From: Aristolochia californica
Taxonomy: Eukaryota; Streptophyta; Magnoliopsida; Piperales; Aristolochiaceae
Length of the DNA: 64,000 nt
Direction of reading: 5' to 3'
NCBI GenBank assembly: GCA_029961685.1
Contig: JARWKL010000003.1
Coordinates: 11,379,657-11,443,656, forward strand
Shown here in pieces: positions 41,956 to 52,489 of this stretch (position 1 is its first letter; each line of letters starts with the position of its first letter). The position numbers were made by a program, and so were the translations under genes. Under the pieces are notes generated by a model. That model made no database searches and had not been told where the DNA came from. It was given only the letters and a program-made list of their open reading frames with translations.

Positions 41956-42416
41956 GTGAGATCTGTGAAACCATTGTTTTAGTGGCATGATAATTTCTTT
42001 CAGTAGTCTTGCTGAACAATAAGGTTGTGGAAATGGTATTGTGACTTGGATATCTTTCTAGGATGTGGATTTGGTCGTCAATTGAGTCCTAAGGGATGGC
42101 AATTATTTTGGTTTGTCCCACTGGGGATCCACCTCCCATCCAACCTTTCAAAAAAATTAAATAAAACATAAAAATAGTAATGACAACAAAATAAAATCCT
42201 AACGTTTGAAACAAATGAAATCTTTGTGGCTAAATGTATTGAAGCCATTGAGCTATTTAAACATTTTCTTTTGAATGTAGAACCCGAGTGAAACTTGAAC
42301 ACCACCCCATCAAGGGTCGATTGTGTTTTTTAACATTTAATTCATTGTTATCATTTTTAGATGGATTTTCATGCATTCTGTTATTTAAGGAAATATGGGA
42401 ATCATCATGGTTGCAG

Positions 42417-42487
42417 AGAATAGTCAATCTATTGGAGCTAGTTGGAGGTGTGATGGACGAGCTTGGAAATTTGACAGGTCCAAGAAT
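42417..42487 (+). CDS. MED11: MED11-like Mediator subunit, second coding exon
   Basis: After the GGTTGCAG acceptor it reads RIVNLLELVGGVMDELGNL and TGPR, then AT/GTAAAT as donor (phase 2). The phase fits exon 1. The hydrophobic helix and GGVM-EL pattern are characteristic of MED11. The expected following exon, a conserved helical region, is not visible between here and 43780. Either the gene is truncated by rearrangement or a transposon-filled intron follows. Confidence 0.6.
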
Positions 42488-43500
42488 GTAAATTTGATAT
42501 TGATATTTCCTTTAAAATTCCGTGTTTAATTATTGAATAAAGTTTATGCATATTATTATGCGGTACTTATGAACTATTTTATGCAGAGTATATAGACAAT
42601 TTTATATAGGATTTATGTACAAAGTTGATGCCCAATTTTTTCTAAAATTTATGCATTATTTTATGTACAGTTTATTTGATATGTATGTTATGCAAAGTTT
42701 TAAATATATGTTGGAGCTCGAACCTGACTCGAATCCAGTTAAAATTCTTGGGCACGAGCTCAAGCTCAAACTCAGTTAAGATTCTTGGGCTCAAGCTTTA
42801 TTACAATTTTAGGCTCAAGGCTGGTCTTAGGTTGAGCTCAAGTTCAAAATATTTAAATCACGCCTAGCTCAAACATATGCAAGTTCGAGCTCACCTTAAC
42901 TCGATCCCATGCTAAGTCGTCGTCCATCACCCTTCAGAGGAGAGCAAGCAGTGAGAAATCAGATGTGGCAAGGCATCCGTCCATGGTTGTAAATAGATCA
43001 ATATTATACTATTTACATATATTTATTATTATACATGGCATGTGCTAAATATCAAGTAAATTAATCTACGTGATTAATATTGCATATAAATTATTTTTTT
43101 AGAAAAAGTATTTAAAGTTAATTTTCATTGGTGTTATAATTTAATTGAAATAAAGTAAAGTTTTCGTGTATGTCTAATATTCTTTTCCTAAGAGACCATA
43201 CTCTATGTTTTCCCCCAATTCAATCAAACCCTTACACCATAATATTGCATATGCTTTCTTATTTTTGTGTTTATTGCTATGTAGATCGAATGCTCCTAAT
43301 TTTTAAGGATGTCAATTTTTTTTAATATTTTAAATAAACTAAGAATTAATAAAAGTTCTTACTCGTAATAAGTATTCAGGTAATTTTATTTGTTTGGGAA
43401 AATGTGATGCATGTTAATATATTATGTGTAACTAGATAATTTCTTTAGTAATTTTATTATATATTAGAATGACAATGTTATTGGACTTTTATTGAATTGA
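42488..43500 (+). other. Intron/3' region after MED11-like exon 2, copy 1
   Basis: AT-rich, with TTTATG-type motifs and a CGAGC/GAGCTC-rich patch (42710-42905). It is duplicated at 58670-59428. At about 43258 the sequence CTTTCTTATTTTTG represents the empty target site occupied by Harbinger copy 4 at 59428. Confidence 0.6.
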
Positions 43501-43819
43501 TTAAAGAGGTAAATAAAGAGAATATAAAATGCAATAAAATAACCGGGTGAAATAGAATGGTAAACAAAATAGTATACGTATTTGTTGCGTTTCTAGAGCC
43601 TTTACTTCTATTTGAATCCAAATAAGGGGTTGTATTGGTGCCACTCCTAAATATAATTTATACCTATTTGAACCACGTCTAACCTAAAAGAATCAACATA
43701 TATTATATAGTTCATTGCGTATTTTTGCTGACTCGATTTAGTTTCGTTGTTTCGTTTCGTAGCCTGAACAGAATAAGGGGAGGGGGTTCTCGTCTTCGTT
43801 GAAGTTGAAGTTGAAGTTA
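43501..43819. repeat. Segmentally duplicated flank shared with 14266-14557
   Basis: It contains the same GTATACGTATTT stretch and the short GTTGAAGTTGAAGTTGAAG repeat preceding the transposon. The terminal G-run and inverted repeat of Harbinger copy 3 are missing at the right edge. Confidence 0.7.
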
Positions 43820-44869
43820 GATATTTGAAGTTCATCTTTATCTCCTAATTCAAATTTATTTCATTCTTCTACACGAACTTCACCTACAAACTTAGTGTTA
43901 GTGTGGACGAGTTCATGTGCATTGGAAAACAGTTTCCAGTGTGAGTAGCCCAACATGAGATAAATATCAAAAATAAGAGAATTATTACATTGTAACAGTA
44001 TACTTAATTAAAAATAATTCTTAAATCCAAAATTAGGTTAAAAAACATGATTACTACACAAATAAGTAATTTAATGTATTATTAAAATATAGTAATATAC
44101 TAATTATTTAATTAAATATTATATTATTTAATGATTACAATTTATTGTATATTAATACAATAATTACATGAGTCTATTAACTGAGCACATGATCAATTAT
44201 AAAAAAATAAATAAATAACGTTAAAAATATAATAAACGAATGTATTCAATTATTAATTTATTAATAACATATGACATACTTTAACCTACAAAGGAATGAT
44301 TAAATAGGAAAAATTGATCAAATCATAACTTTAACACATTATATTTTTTTACGTATTATTAATTAATAATATATTTTCATTAAATTTAAAACCATTGATA
44401 TTATTAAATAAAAATTAGGTTAATTAAACCAAAATAATTGATCAAATGCTTGATTTAACGATATTTTAATTACCACTATTAAATCACTAATATAATATAG
44501 TAATAAATAAAAAATAAAAAAATAAAATATTTTATTTATTACACAAGATGGATTTTTTACATGGTATTAATTAATAATATATATCTACAAAATTAAAAAT
44601 AATTAATTGATCAAATGCATATTGTAACTATATTTTATTTACCAGACATAATATCTAGTTTAATATAGTAATAAAATTTAGTAAAAATTAATAAATAAAT
44701 AAATATTCAACTTTATTAATAACCTAAGAAAGATTATTCTAATAAAGATTGCGTGCCTTTAATATTAAAATGATCAAGTTGCAAATTTAGTACATAAGAA
44801 CGACACATGTTCAAAAGCAATAAGGTACAACCATCATTTATCATTCCACATGGAAGTCGCTATGTCATC

Positions 44870-46033
44870 TCAAAATTTTGCGGCTCTTGTAGATTCTAAT
44901 GCACGCTGCATCCGAAAGCTTGTTGATTGAATATCCTCTTCCACAAGACCATCACTATCGTTACTGTCTGCCTCATCCATTGCACCTAATTGGACCCCAT
45001 CACCTCCTCCACCGAGCTCATCACCCGAATCATCATCTTCCAATTCAAATTTGTCATTGTAATCATCTTCACGTATATAATTGTGCAATATGCAACAAGC
45101 AATTACAATTTTTATCTGGATCTTAAAATAAATGGATGAGCGCCTTTCAACATTTGAAATCGAGCTTTTAAAGCACCAAAAGTTCACTCAATAGTATTCC
45201 GCAAACATGAGTGCCTTCGGTTGAATAATTCTTTTTCATTTCAAGGAATATTATCTCCAAATTCTTGCAGATGATGCCAAGTTCCTCGATATGGAGCCAA
45301 AAATTCTGGAAGATTTACATAACCAACATCAACTAGATAATATTTACCTACAATAGAAAATTATATTCTACATAAAATAATTGAAGATAAAATAGATAAA
45401 AAATTATTGCATAAAAATATATTATTTACCTTTACGTACAAATAGTCTATCTCGGTGTGTCAATGTGTCCTTCAGTACACGGGAATCAGCTGCTGATCCC
45501 TCCCATCCAACTAGTACATAAGTGAATTGCATGTCAAAAGTACATGCTGCCATCACATTTTGTGAGAGATTGCTCTTTCTGTTCCAAAAAACTTTGTTGT
45601 TCTTCAAGTGGGATGTTCACTTTGATATGAGTTCCATCAATAGCCCCAATACAATCCTAATTTTACCATTTCCATTAATATTGACAACTTTGTATATTGA
45701 TCTAAAATTGTTTAGTTAGATGGCAAGTGATATTACCTTGAAGTATGGATAAAACGTTGAACTGTTTAAAATCTTCGAGTGTGTTCGTTCCAAAGACCGT
45801 TTGATGTAATCAGAGTGAAGTTTGAGAATAACATCCAACACCTTATTGAAATACCTACTTATGGTCCAGTTCGATCTATCAAACATCTCTGTTGTGACAC
45901 TATAGGATTGTTATTGACCAATAGTTAGGAGGAAATAAGCAAATTGTTCTTCCACTGAGATGGTCTTTTTGATTGATAAAAACCATCTATTATTAAGTAT
46001 CTTTGCCAATTTGTGAAATATAATTTGATTCAT
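44870..46033 (-). pseudogene. Harbinger transposase (DDE), copy 3
   Basis: Exons can be placed at 45737-46033, 45430-45656 and 44870-45357, each bounded by GT/AG. Exon 1 (MNQIIF start, SNWTISRYF motif) has a TAA after LLTIGQ. Exon 2 begins at DCIEAIDGTH with the first Asp and has NVMAACTFDMQFTYVLVGWEG. Exon 3 retains the LVDVGYVNLPEFLAPYRG region lost in copy 1 and ends in an acidic tail. The enzyme would cut and join element termini with a 3-bp target duplication. Near-complete but interrupted. Confidence 0.88.
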
Positions 46034-46591
46034 CCTGTAAACTTTTCAAAATTTAACACATGATTTGTCTAGTGTATTTTACAAATACAACATACCATTA
46101 ATCCCACAAGAATGTGCTACACATCTATTGCAATAGCAGAGATAGTATCTTCCTATGACGACAAGAATACATGTGAACCCAATAATAGTTGCAACATTTT
46201 CTTCGTCTGTCATAATATCCATGAAAATCTGCAAATTCAATCGCCTAAAAGTCGTAAACAAAAATAAACATCAATCTTCAATCATAACCTATTTTCAATC
46301 ACACCTCTACACAACCATATTCATCCACATTCCCACATATTCATACCTTCGCTCACACATCCTACCTTCAATCACAACCCTACACCACCATATCTATTTA
46401 ATTTACCACATCCATACTCATCCACCATATTCATCCATATAATATATTAACACAACAATCATATATAATAAAAATACTAACTATACTGATAAGTCTTGCA
46501 ACATCATAATTCAAACATCGTCATTAATACATAACAATCTTCCCAAAGAAGATAGTGTACTTAAAAAGCAATAAAAAAAATTTCTTGCACA

Positions 46592-47521
46592 ATATTTAAG
46601 CCACCCGACCCGCTCTTCCACTATCATCTACGTAAACACGACCTTCTTACTTGGCATATCCAACCATTCAGGAGCGCAATACTTCACGGCATCTGACAGG
46701 TCCGGGATTTCCTTGAGGGCTTTGACCCAATCTCTTTCGACATCGCCCTCTTTTGGCTTGATAACATCCTTCAATGCCTGATCGATTTCCTTAACTACAT
46801 CAATATATCTACCAGTGTCATCAGTGGACAATTCGCTTCTCTTACTACGACGACTTGAAGATGACAGGTTACTTCTTTGAGATTGCTCAACTGTTGACTC
46901 ATTTCCGCTAATGAATGGCGATGGAGTTTCCCTAACTACATCAACACCTTCGAGCTCGTCCATCGGGATAGGATCAGACTCACGGAGTAGGTCATTGCCC
47001 AGATCTGGAGTTATACTTGCTATCCCCATGGTTATTGAGTTTCCCACTACCAAAGCCAATTTGTCATAAAGGGGCAGCATTCACGTCTATACTTTTCTTC
47101 ATCTCTATGCTCCTACAAGAATAAAACATCCTTTAGACATCTTGGAATAGAGTTCTAGTAATGCGAAAAACATAAAAAATGTTTTACAGTACATCATGAT
47201 TTACTGACCCTTATGTAGTCTTGCCATACATAATGGATGTAATAACTCGCTGTTTGGTTGCATCCCAAACAAATCCACTTGTGTTGAAGCACCTCATTAC
47301 CGTTTGGTATGTTTTCTTCCATTATCTTGTTCGATTCTTGAACTGACTGTGTCTTTGTTGAATTTATTGACACAATCCATATATACCTCAAGCTTCCAAA
47401 CCCCATTGGGCAACTTGTTCCCTATATTCACCTGCTCGACCAAGAGATCGAGCAGTTTGCTATCTTCTTTGAAGGTCCAAATGTCAGATGATCGAGCAGT
47501 TGGTTGTCTTCTTACAACCAT
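46592..47521 (-). pseudogene. Harbinger ORF1 Myb/SANT-like protein, copy 3
   Basis: The start at 47521 gives MVVRRQPTARSSDIWTFKEDSKLLDLLVEQVN and VWKLEVYMDCVNKF. It shifts frame at TVSSRIEQD, the same place as copies 1 and 4, and ends. The rest of the domain (CLGCN to DYIRVS) and the acidic C-terminus (46628-47080, with SELSTDDTGRYIDVVKEI) are in other frames. Confidence 0.8.
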
Positions 47522-47613
47522 TTATAATCTAAATCCAAGATGGTCTTCATGGAAAAAACTTTATCAGACAACCATTACCCGTCACAGGAACACAAACCAC
47601 AAAAAATAAAATG

Positions 47614-47658
47614 CCATGTGGTGGATATTTATAATACTTGAATCTCCTCACCACATGG
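47614..47658. promoter_or_regulatory. Perfect 10-bp inverted repeat upstream of Myb ORF, copy 3
   Basis: CCATGTGGTG (47614-47623) and CACCACATGG (47649-47658) face each other across 25 bp. In copies 1 and 2 one arm contains CACGTG (G-box). Its position in the leader/intron suggests a protein-binding site, but function is inferred. Confidence 0.5.
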
Positions 47659-47915
47659 CAAAATCATTCCATAGCACTTCAAAAAATTTCAACAACATTC
47701 TAAAACATTTCAAAGTTAATCAAACTATTTCTATTGCAGATGCACTAAACAATGCAAAAACACCTACATCAAGTCCAAATTCTCCAAACACCCCTAGTAA
47801 AGCCCCATATGACTTTGTTGTCACTACGAATTGTACCTCATTAGTGATGGGGGTCGGGTTTCGTTGGTTAATGGAAGCCCATGTAGGCGGCTCAACCTTG
47901 TTTGAACTGGACTAA
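47616..47915 (+). other. Conserved 99-codon ORF antisense to Harbinger leader, copy 3
   Basis: The same ORF as at 17358 and 62929, starting MWWIFI and ending TLFELD. No known family. Confidence 0.3.
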
Positions 47916-47919
47916 ACAC

Positions 47920-48355
47920 CCCAAACTCTAAACACTAACCGAGAACCATAAAAAAATTAAAAATAACCCTAGACCGTAAAGCTTAGACCTTAAAACTCCT
48001 AAAAGCCCCAACCCAAAACCCAATCACCCCAAAAATCGAGAACCCTAAAAAATTTGAAAAAAAAAATCCTAAACCCTAATTCCATAACTTAAACCCTAAA
48101 CCCAAGACCATAGATCTTAAAAACCCTCAAAGCCCCAAACCCTAAACCCTAAATCCTATCACCCCAAAACTAGATAACCCTAATTTTTTTTAAAAACTCT
48201 AAATCCTAAAAATAAACAAATACCCTAAACCCAAAACCCTTAAATACCAAGCACCAAACCCTAAAATACACTAAACCCTAATTATGCAACACTCAATACA
48301 AATTATGCACAAAAATTAAAATTAAAGCAAATACAAGACTAAATTAATAAAAAAA
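47920..48355. repeat. Telomere-like CCCTAAA tract, copy 3
   Basis: Degenerate AAACCCTAAACCC repeats between the leader donor and the Myb ORF, shorter than in copy 1. Confidence 0.85.
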
Positions 48356-48365
48356 ATTACGGTTA

Positions 48366-48553
48366 CCTTCTGAAATTTTTGGAAAACCAAAGTTCAAGGG
48401 TGAAATCAAAGCCGAATCAAAGTAGAATAGAAGAAATCGACGCCAAAATGTCAAAAATTGAAGAAAATTGAAATCGAAATGGGGGAAATCGAACAAAATC
48501 GGGAGGTATTTTGGGGGAAAAGAGAGTAGCGACAGGGAGAAGGGAGTGGGAGG

Positions 48554-48589
<36 letters not shown>

Positions 48590-48736
48590 CCGAGAATACA
48601 TTTGGGAAATTGAACAAAATTGGGAGGTATTTTGGGGGAAAAGAGAGTAGCGACAGGGAGAAGGGAGTGGGAGGCCAAGAGGGAGAAGAAAGGGAGGTCG
48701 AGAGGGAGAAGAGAGCGAGAGGCCGAGAGGGAGAGG

Positions 48737-48772
<36 letters not shown>

Positions 48773-48918
48773 CCGAGAATACATTTGGGAAATCGAACAA
48801 AATCGGGAGGTATTTTGGGGGAACAGAGAGTAGCGACAGGGAGAAGGGAGTGGTAGGCCAAGAGGGAGAAGAAAGGGAGGTCGAGAGGGAGAAGAGAGAG
48901 GGAGAAGCGAGCGAGAGG

Positions 48919-48956
<38 letters not shown>
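48366..48956 (-). repeat. (CT)n leader with three tandem modules, copy 3
   Basis: The GGGAGGTATTTTGGGGGAA module recurs at about 48501, 48622 and 48804 (spacing about 120 and 180 bp), each followed by a pure GA/CT tract. Copy 1 has one module and 6175-6632 has two. The leader donor AGAAG/GTAACC is at about 48366. Confidence 0.8.
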
Positions 48957-48957
<1 letters not shown>

Positions 48958-49913
48958 GCTTCTGAATCGAAGTCATAATCATTGTCTTCTTCATGGGAAA
49001 AACATTGAAGTGTCTGAGTACCCGTGGATCCAGATTTGCTAGAGATTTTTGAATCTTGTCTTATATATCCTTGGTCTTTCATATATTCTTCAAAATATTC
49101 TTTCAACATCTTTTTGATTTCTTACGGGTCTATCTGTTAGTCTTTGTTCTTTTCTTCTAACATTTTTGACAAATGTCCAGCCTTAAACGGATTTGATTTG
49201 TCTTTACCAGCTACCGTTTGAGTTGGACTAGCTAGTGAATAACCCTCACTAATAGGTATCTGAGTTGAGAAAGTACCTGTTAACCTTGCCTTGAGTTGTC
49301 GATTTTCTTCTTCTATTTCCCCAATATATTCTTTCTGAAAGTCATTCTTTTCTTGGAGTAACCATCTTTTTTCATTAAGTCTTTGTATGGTCTTGGATAA
49401 AGTCTCACAGTGATCACAAAAAATAATTCTTCTAGTGTCTTTGGCAACTCCATAAGACACTGGGTCTTCTCTCTTGAATCTCAAGGAAGGAGCTATGTAA
49501 TAATTTGCTCCTATAGTTAGCTTAGCAGATTCGAAGGTTTGTTGTAAATTATTAAATCTTGAATACTTTCTACTACTTCTGTCCAGGAATGCAAAACTCC
49601 CAGAGTTTTACCTTTAAAAACTACATAAAAATTAAAGTTTTTCTTCTTTTGACAAAAATATTCTGAAAGACTATTAGTACTTGCTAAGAAATACTTTTGA
49701 TCTTTAGAAATTCTTTGGTAGGATAACCAAAGATTGTTTAATAAGCATTGTTCTTCTTTAGTAACTGTAATACTTGGTAAAGTCTTGAAAGTAATATTTG
49801 ATCTGGGGAAAACTTATAATTTTTTATTACCAAATTGTAAAAATTATTGTCCGTAATTATTGAATCTGGAAGAGGATGGTCTGGATGAATTTTGATCTGG
49901 AAGATCCATCTGT
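48957..49913 (-). pseudogene. Pararetrovirus copy B: transactivator/viroplasmin
   Basis: Collinear with copy C. It has a degraded N-terminal viroplasmin region (FYVVFKGKTLGV near 49615), then LRFKREDPVSYGVAKDTRR, the CDHCETLSK coiled coil, and the acidic tail ending DSEAI at the GA junction. The open part is 49137-49484. Frame changes and stops occur at about 49130 and throughout 49500-49900. It follows the RNase H end almost directly, which gives the gene order of the virus. Confidence 0.78.
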
Positions 49914-50222
49914 TCAAGGATTAGCAAGAGGGGTATCAAAGAATCTTCTACTTAAAATATATTCAAGACCATTATTTTTACCTTTTATATGCTCAAATTC
50001 TATTTTATAACCATTTCCTGTAATTATGTCTACTAAACTTAACCACCTTCTTTTGCTGATTTTATTTTCTTTACTTCTTTGGAAATATTTTACAATCGCC
50101 TTGCAATTAGTCCTTAGAGTAAATTCTTGTTTATGGATAACAAAAAGGCGAAAAGCTTCTAAGGAATATATAATGGCTAAAATTTCTGAATCAATACTAC
50201 TCATATTACCTTTTTCTTTCAT
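49914..50222 (-). pseudogene. Pararetrovirus copy B: RNase H domain
   Basis: It reads MSSIDSEILAIIYSLEAFRLF, then TNCKAIVKYF, RRWLSLVDII and IEFEHIKGKNNGLEYILSR, the pattern of caulimovirid RNase H. The Asp normally in the TDCKA motif is Asn, and the Asp of the final ADxLSR-type motif is absent, so catalysis would be lost. Ends LANP followed by a stop. Confidence 0.85.
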
Positions 50223-50982
50223 TTTGCCACTAGCATAACTACAAATCCTTTCTTCTTCTCTATCACTATATTTGTGTGGTTTGGCTATGAGAACTCCACC
50301 CTATCCTATATTACTGCCGTCAGTTTCTATGATAAGGTAATCTGAGTCAAGGGGCATTTGTAATTTTGATAGACTATTGACTTTCTTTTTTTCTTTTTTG
50401 ACCAAATTTGTATCCTCTTGGTTAAAGATTTTTTTGCCAGTAGGAGAAGTTTTGGCATACAAGGGTCCTATAATACATCCAATGTATTTTATAAAGGGCC
50501 TAGCATAATTTACTAATCCTAAAATCCTTTGTTATTATTTTGTGTTTGATAAGTCATCGGGCATTTCTAAGATTTTCTTGGATATATGATCTTGTAGTTC
50601 TATTTGGCCGTTGCCAATGTTAACTCCGAGAAATTTTATGTATTCTTTGAATAGTTCTACTTTCTTTTTACTAATTATAATTCCTTCTTTCATGAATTCT
50701 GCTAAGACTAATTGAAGGTGACCTATGTGTTCTTCTATTATTTTGCTAAAGACTAAGATGTCGTCTATATATACTAATACGAAAGTATCATATTTTTTGA
50801 ACATGTTATTCATTTTTCTTTGGAAATGGCAGAAGCATTTTTTAAATTGAAAGGCATTACTAACCATTCAAAATGTCCTTATGGACAAGTGAAAGCAATC
50901 CATTCTATACTATCTGGGTGCAATATTACTTGCCAGAATCCTGAGTTACAATCAAACTTACTAAATATTTTCTTATCTGGGT
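50223..50982 (-). pseudogene. Pararetrovirus copy B: reverse transcriptase C-terminal half
   Basis: The open part 50535-50867 contains FVLVYIDDILVFSK with the catalytic YIDD (50760-50771) intact, then HLQLVLAEFMKEG and FLGVNIGNGQIELQDH. It matches 1-690 of copy A. Viral sequence ends abruptly at about 50980, fused to the MED11-like flank. Confidence 0.9.
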
Positions 50983-51775
50983 GCAGTTTGAAGAGGAAAT
51001 GAAAACAAACTCATACTCCCTCATATCCAAGCCTAAACAGACCATGCAGACCTAGATGTAGAAGACTTATTTGTGGTCCACATAACAGAAAAAAGAAAGA
51101 GTTTGGATTTGCTCTAATACCATGTTGAAGTTAGACTTAGGGTATCCTAAATTGACATATTAAATGTAGGAGATCTTTTCCTATCCAGTACCATTTTTTT
51201 TAACGCTGAAAGCGTTATTTGCATGCATTTTAAAAAATCTTTATTAGTATAAAAAGAAAGTTTAATACAACTAACTAGTATGCTTTGGATCATTCGTCCC
51301 CTTAATCTTTAGGACTTCTGACTTTTGACCCATTAATAACATTTTGCATCCCCTGCCTAAACAAGCATGGTAGCTCGAATGTGGAGTACATGTATGGGTC
51401 TGAGAAGACTAGCACTTTTACCCATCTTCTTCATTCTTCTACGAAGAGGTGCTCTCAAGACATTAGAATGAATGAATTTCGATTACATACATTTGAGTTT
51501 TTGCATTTTTGTATCTATGGATAAAGATTGTTGCATAACTCTTTATTAGAGTAGTTCTGAAATACAGTAATAATAGTCGAGCTGGATCTCTGATTCATCT
51601 TTACTGTCTCATAAGGGTATGTCACTATACAGTAAAAATTAAAGTTACACCTAATTTTTCCCAACAATGGTCAACTTTTCTGTGATTCTTTGTAACGGTT
51701 TATTTTATTTTCAGGTTGGTTGTCATTGTCATGGGATTATATGACTGTACTTCAGTATATTGATCTATGACTGTA
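50983..51775 (+). other. MED11-like leader/intron, copy 2, left part
   Basis: Matches 39866-40650 nearly throughout. It begins right at the viral junction (GTTTGAAGAGGAAATG) and is interrupted at 51776 by LINE 2, resuming at about 56641. No coding sequence. Confidence 0.75.
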
Positions 51776-51779
51776 CTTT

Positions 51780-52489
51780 TCCTCTCACCGTCCCTTCAGA
51801 CCCTCCCTCTCTGACACAAATCTCCCTATATACGCCCCCCCTCGAGCCCCGCTAAGCCCTTCCCTCCTCTCCAATGAATCCACCTGGGATTTCGACCCAC
51901 CTTTTTACTCTCCTCCTCCCTTTTATATTCACTCTCCCACTATCCTCTGCCACACCCCCCTTCGTATTATCCTCCCCCACTCGGACACCATGGAAACCTT
52001 AACCCCCAAAACAATCACCCCTCCCCTGCACACCAATACTGGAAAACATAATGCCAACACCCCTTACCGGTATAACTATTCCAGGGAAAAAAAAAGGAAA
52101 AAATAAAGCCAAAAACAGCACCCCCGCACCTTCCGAAAAAAACACTAAAAAAGATAAAGACAAAGACACTACCCCACCCCCCTCCAAATCCCCCTCCTGT
52201 CCCTCTATTGGAATTTCCCCTTGATTGGTACAATCTCCCCCCTGCATTCCCCTCTGGAATCCCCCCAATTTGGTCTGACCTCCCCCCAATTATAACCTCT
52301 GAATCTACCCCAACCATGACCTTCACTCCCAATCCGCGGGATGAGCTCCTCCTGTTTCTGCTGGAACAGGAACAAAACTTTCTGCGGGAGGAATTTTCAG
52401 AAATGACGGAGCTCGCCAACATCTTCTGTGTGGGTTACCTTGAAGCTGGCGTTGTGGCGCGGAATATCAACACCCACCGTTCTCCATGA
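51780..52489 (+). pseudogene. LINE 2 ORF1, C-terminal part
   Basis: C- and Pro-rich sequence with a final open stretch (52208-52489) ending in ELANIFCVGYLEAGVVARN and TGA. The stop overlaps the ORF2 start in ATGA (52486-52489), a translation-coupling arrangement. The DUF4283 region is missing, consistent with 5' truncation. Confidence 0.6.

Larger units (their letters stand above)
43820..48956 (-). mobile_element. Harbinger copy 3, left terminus lost, fused to pararetrovirus
   Basis: It starts at TTTGAAGTTCATC, about 25 bp inside the element, so the left inverted repeat is deleted. The AT-rich left segment (43820-44840) is non-coding. Transposase, Myb ORF, telomere-like tract and a (CT)n leader follow in minus orientation. 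At 48956 the GA tract is fused to the viral transactivator exactly as at 18490. Confidence 0.85.

Noticed and set aside
42710..42905. GAGCTCGAG-rich patch (also 27430-27590, 58890-59090) as a distinct mobile element
   Set aside because: No termini or target duplications could be defined. It is noted only as a repeat motif inside larger features.
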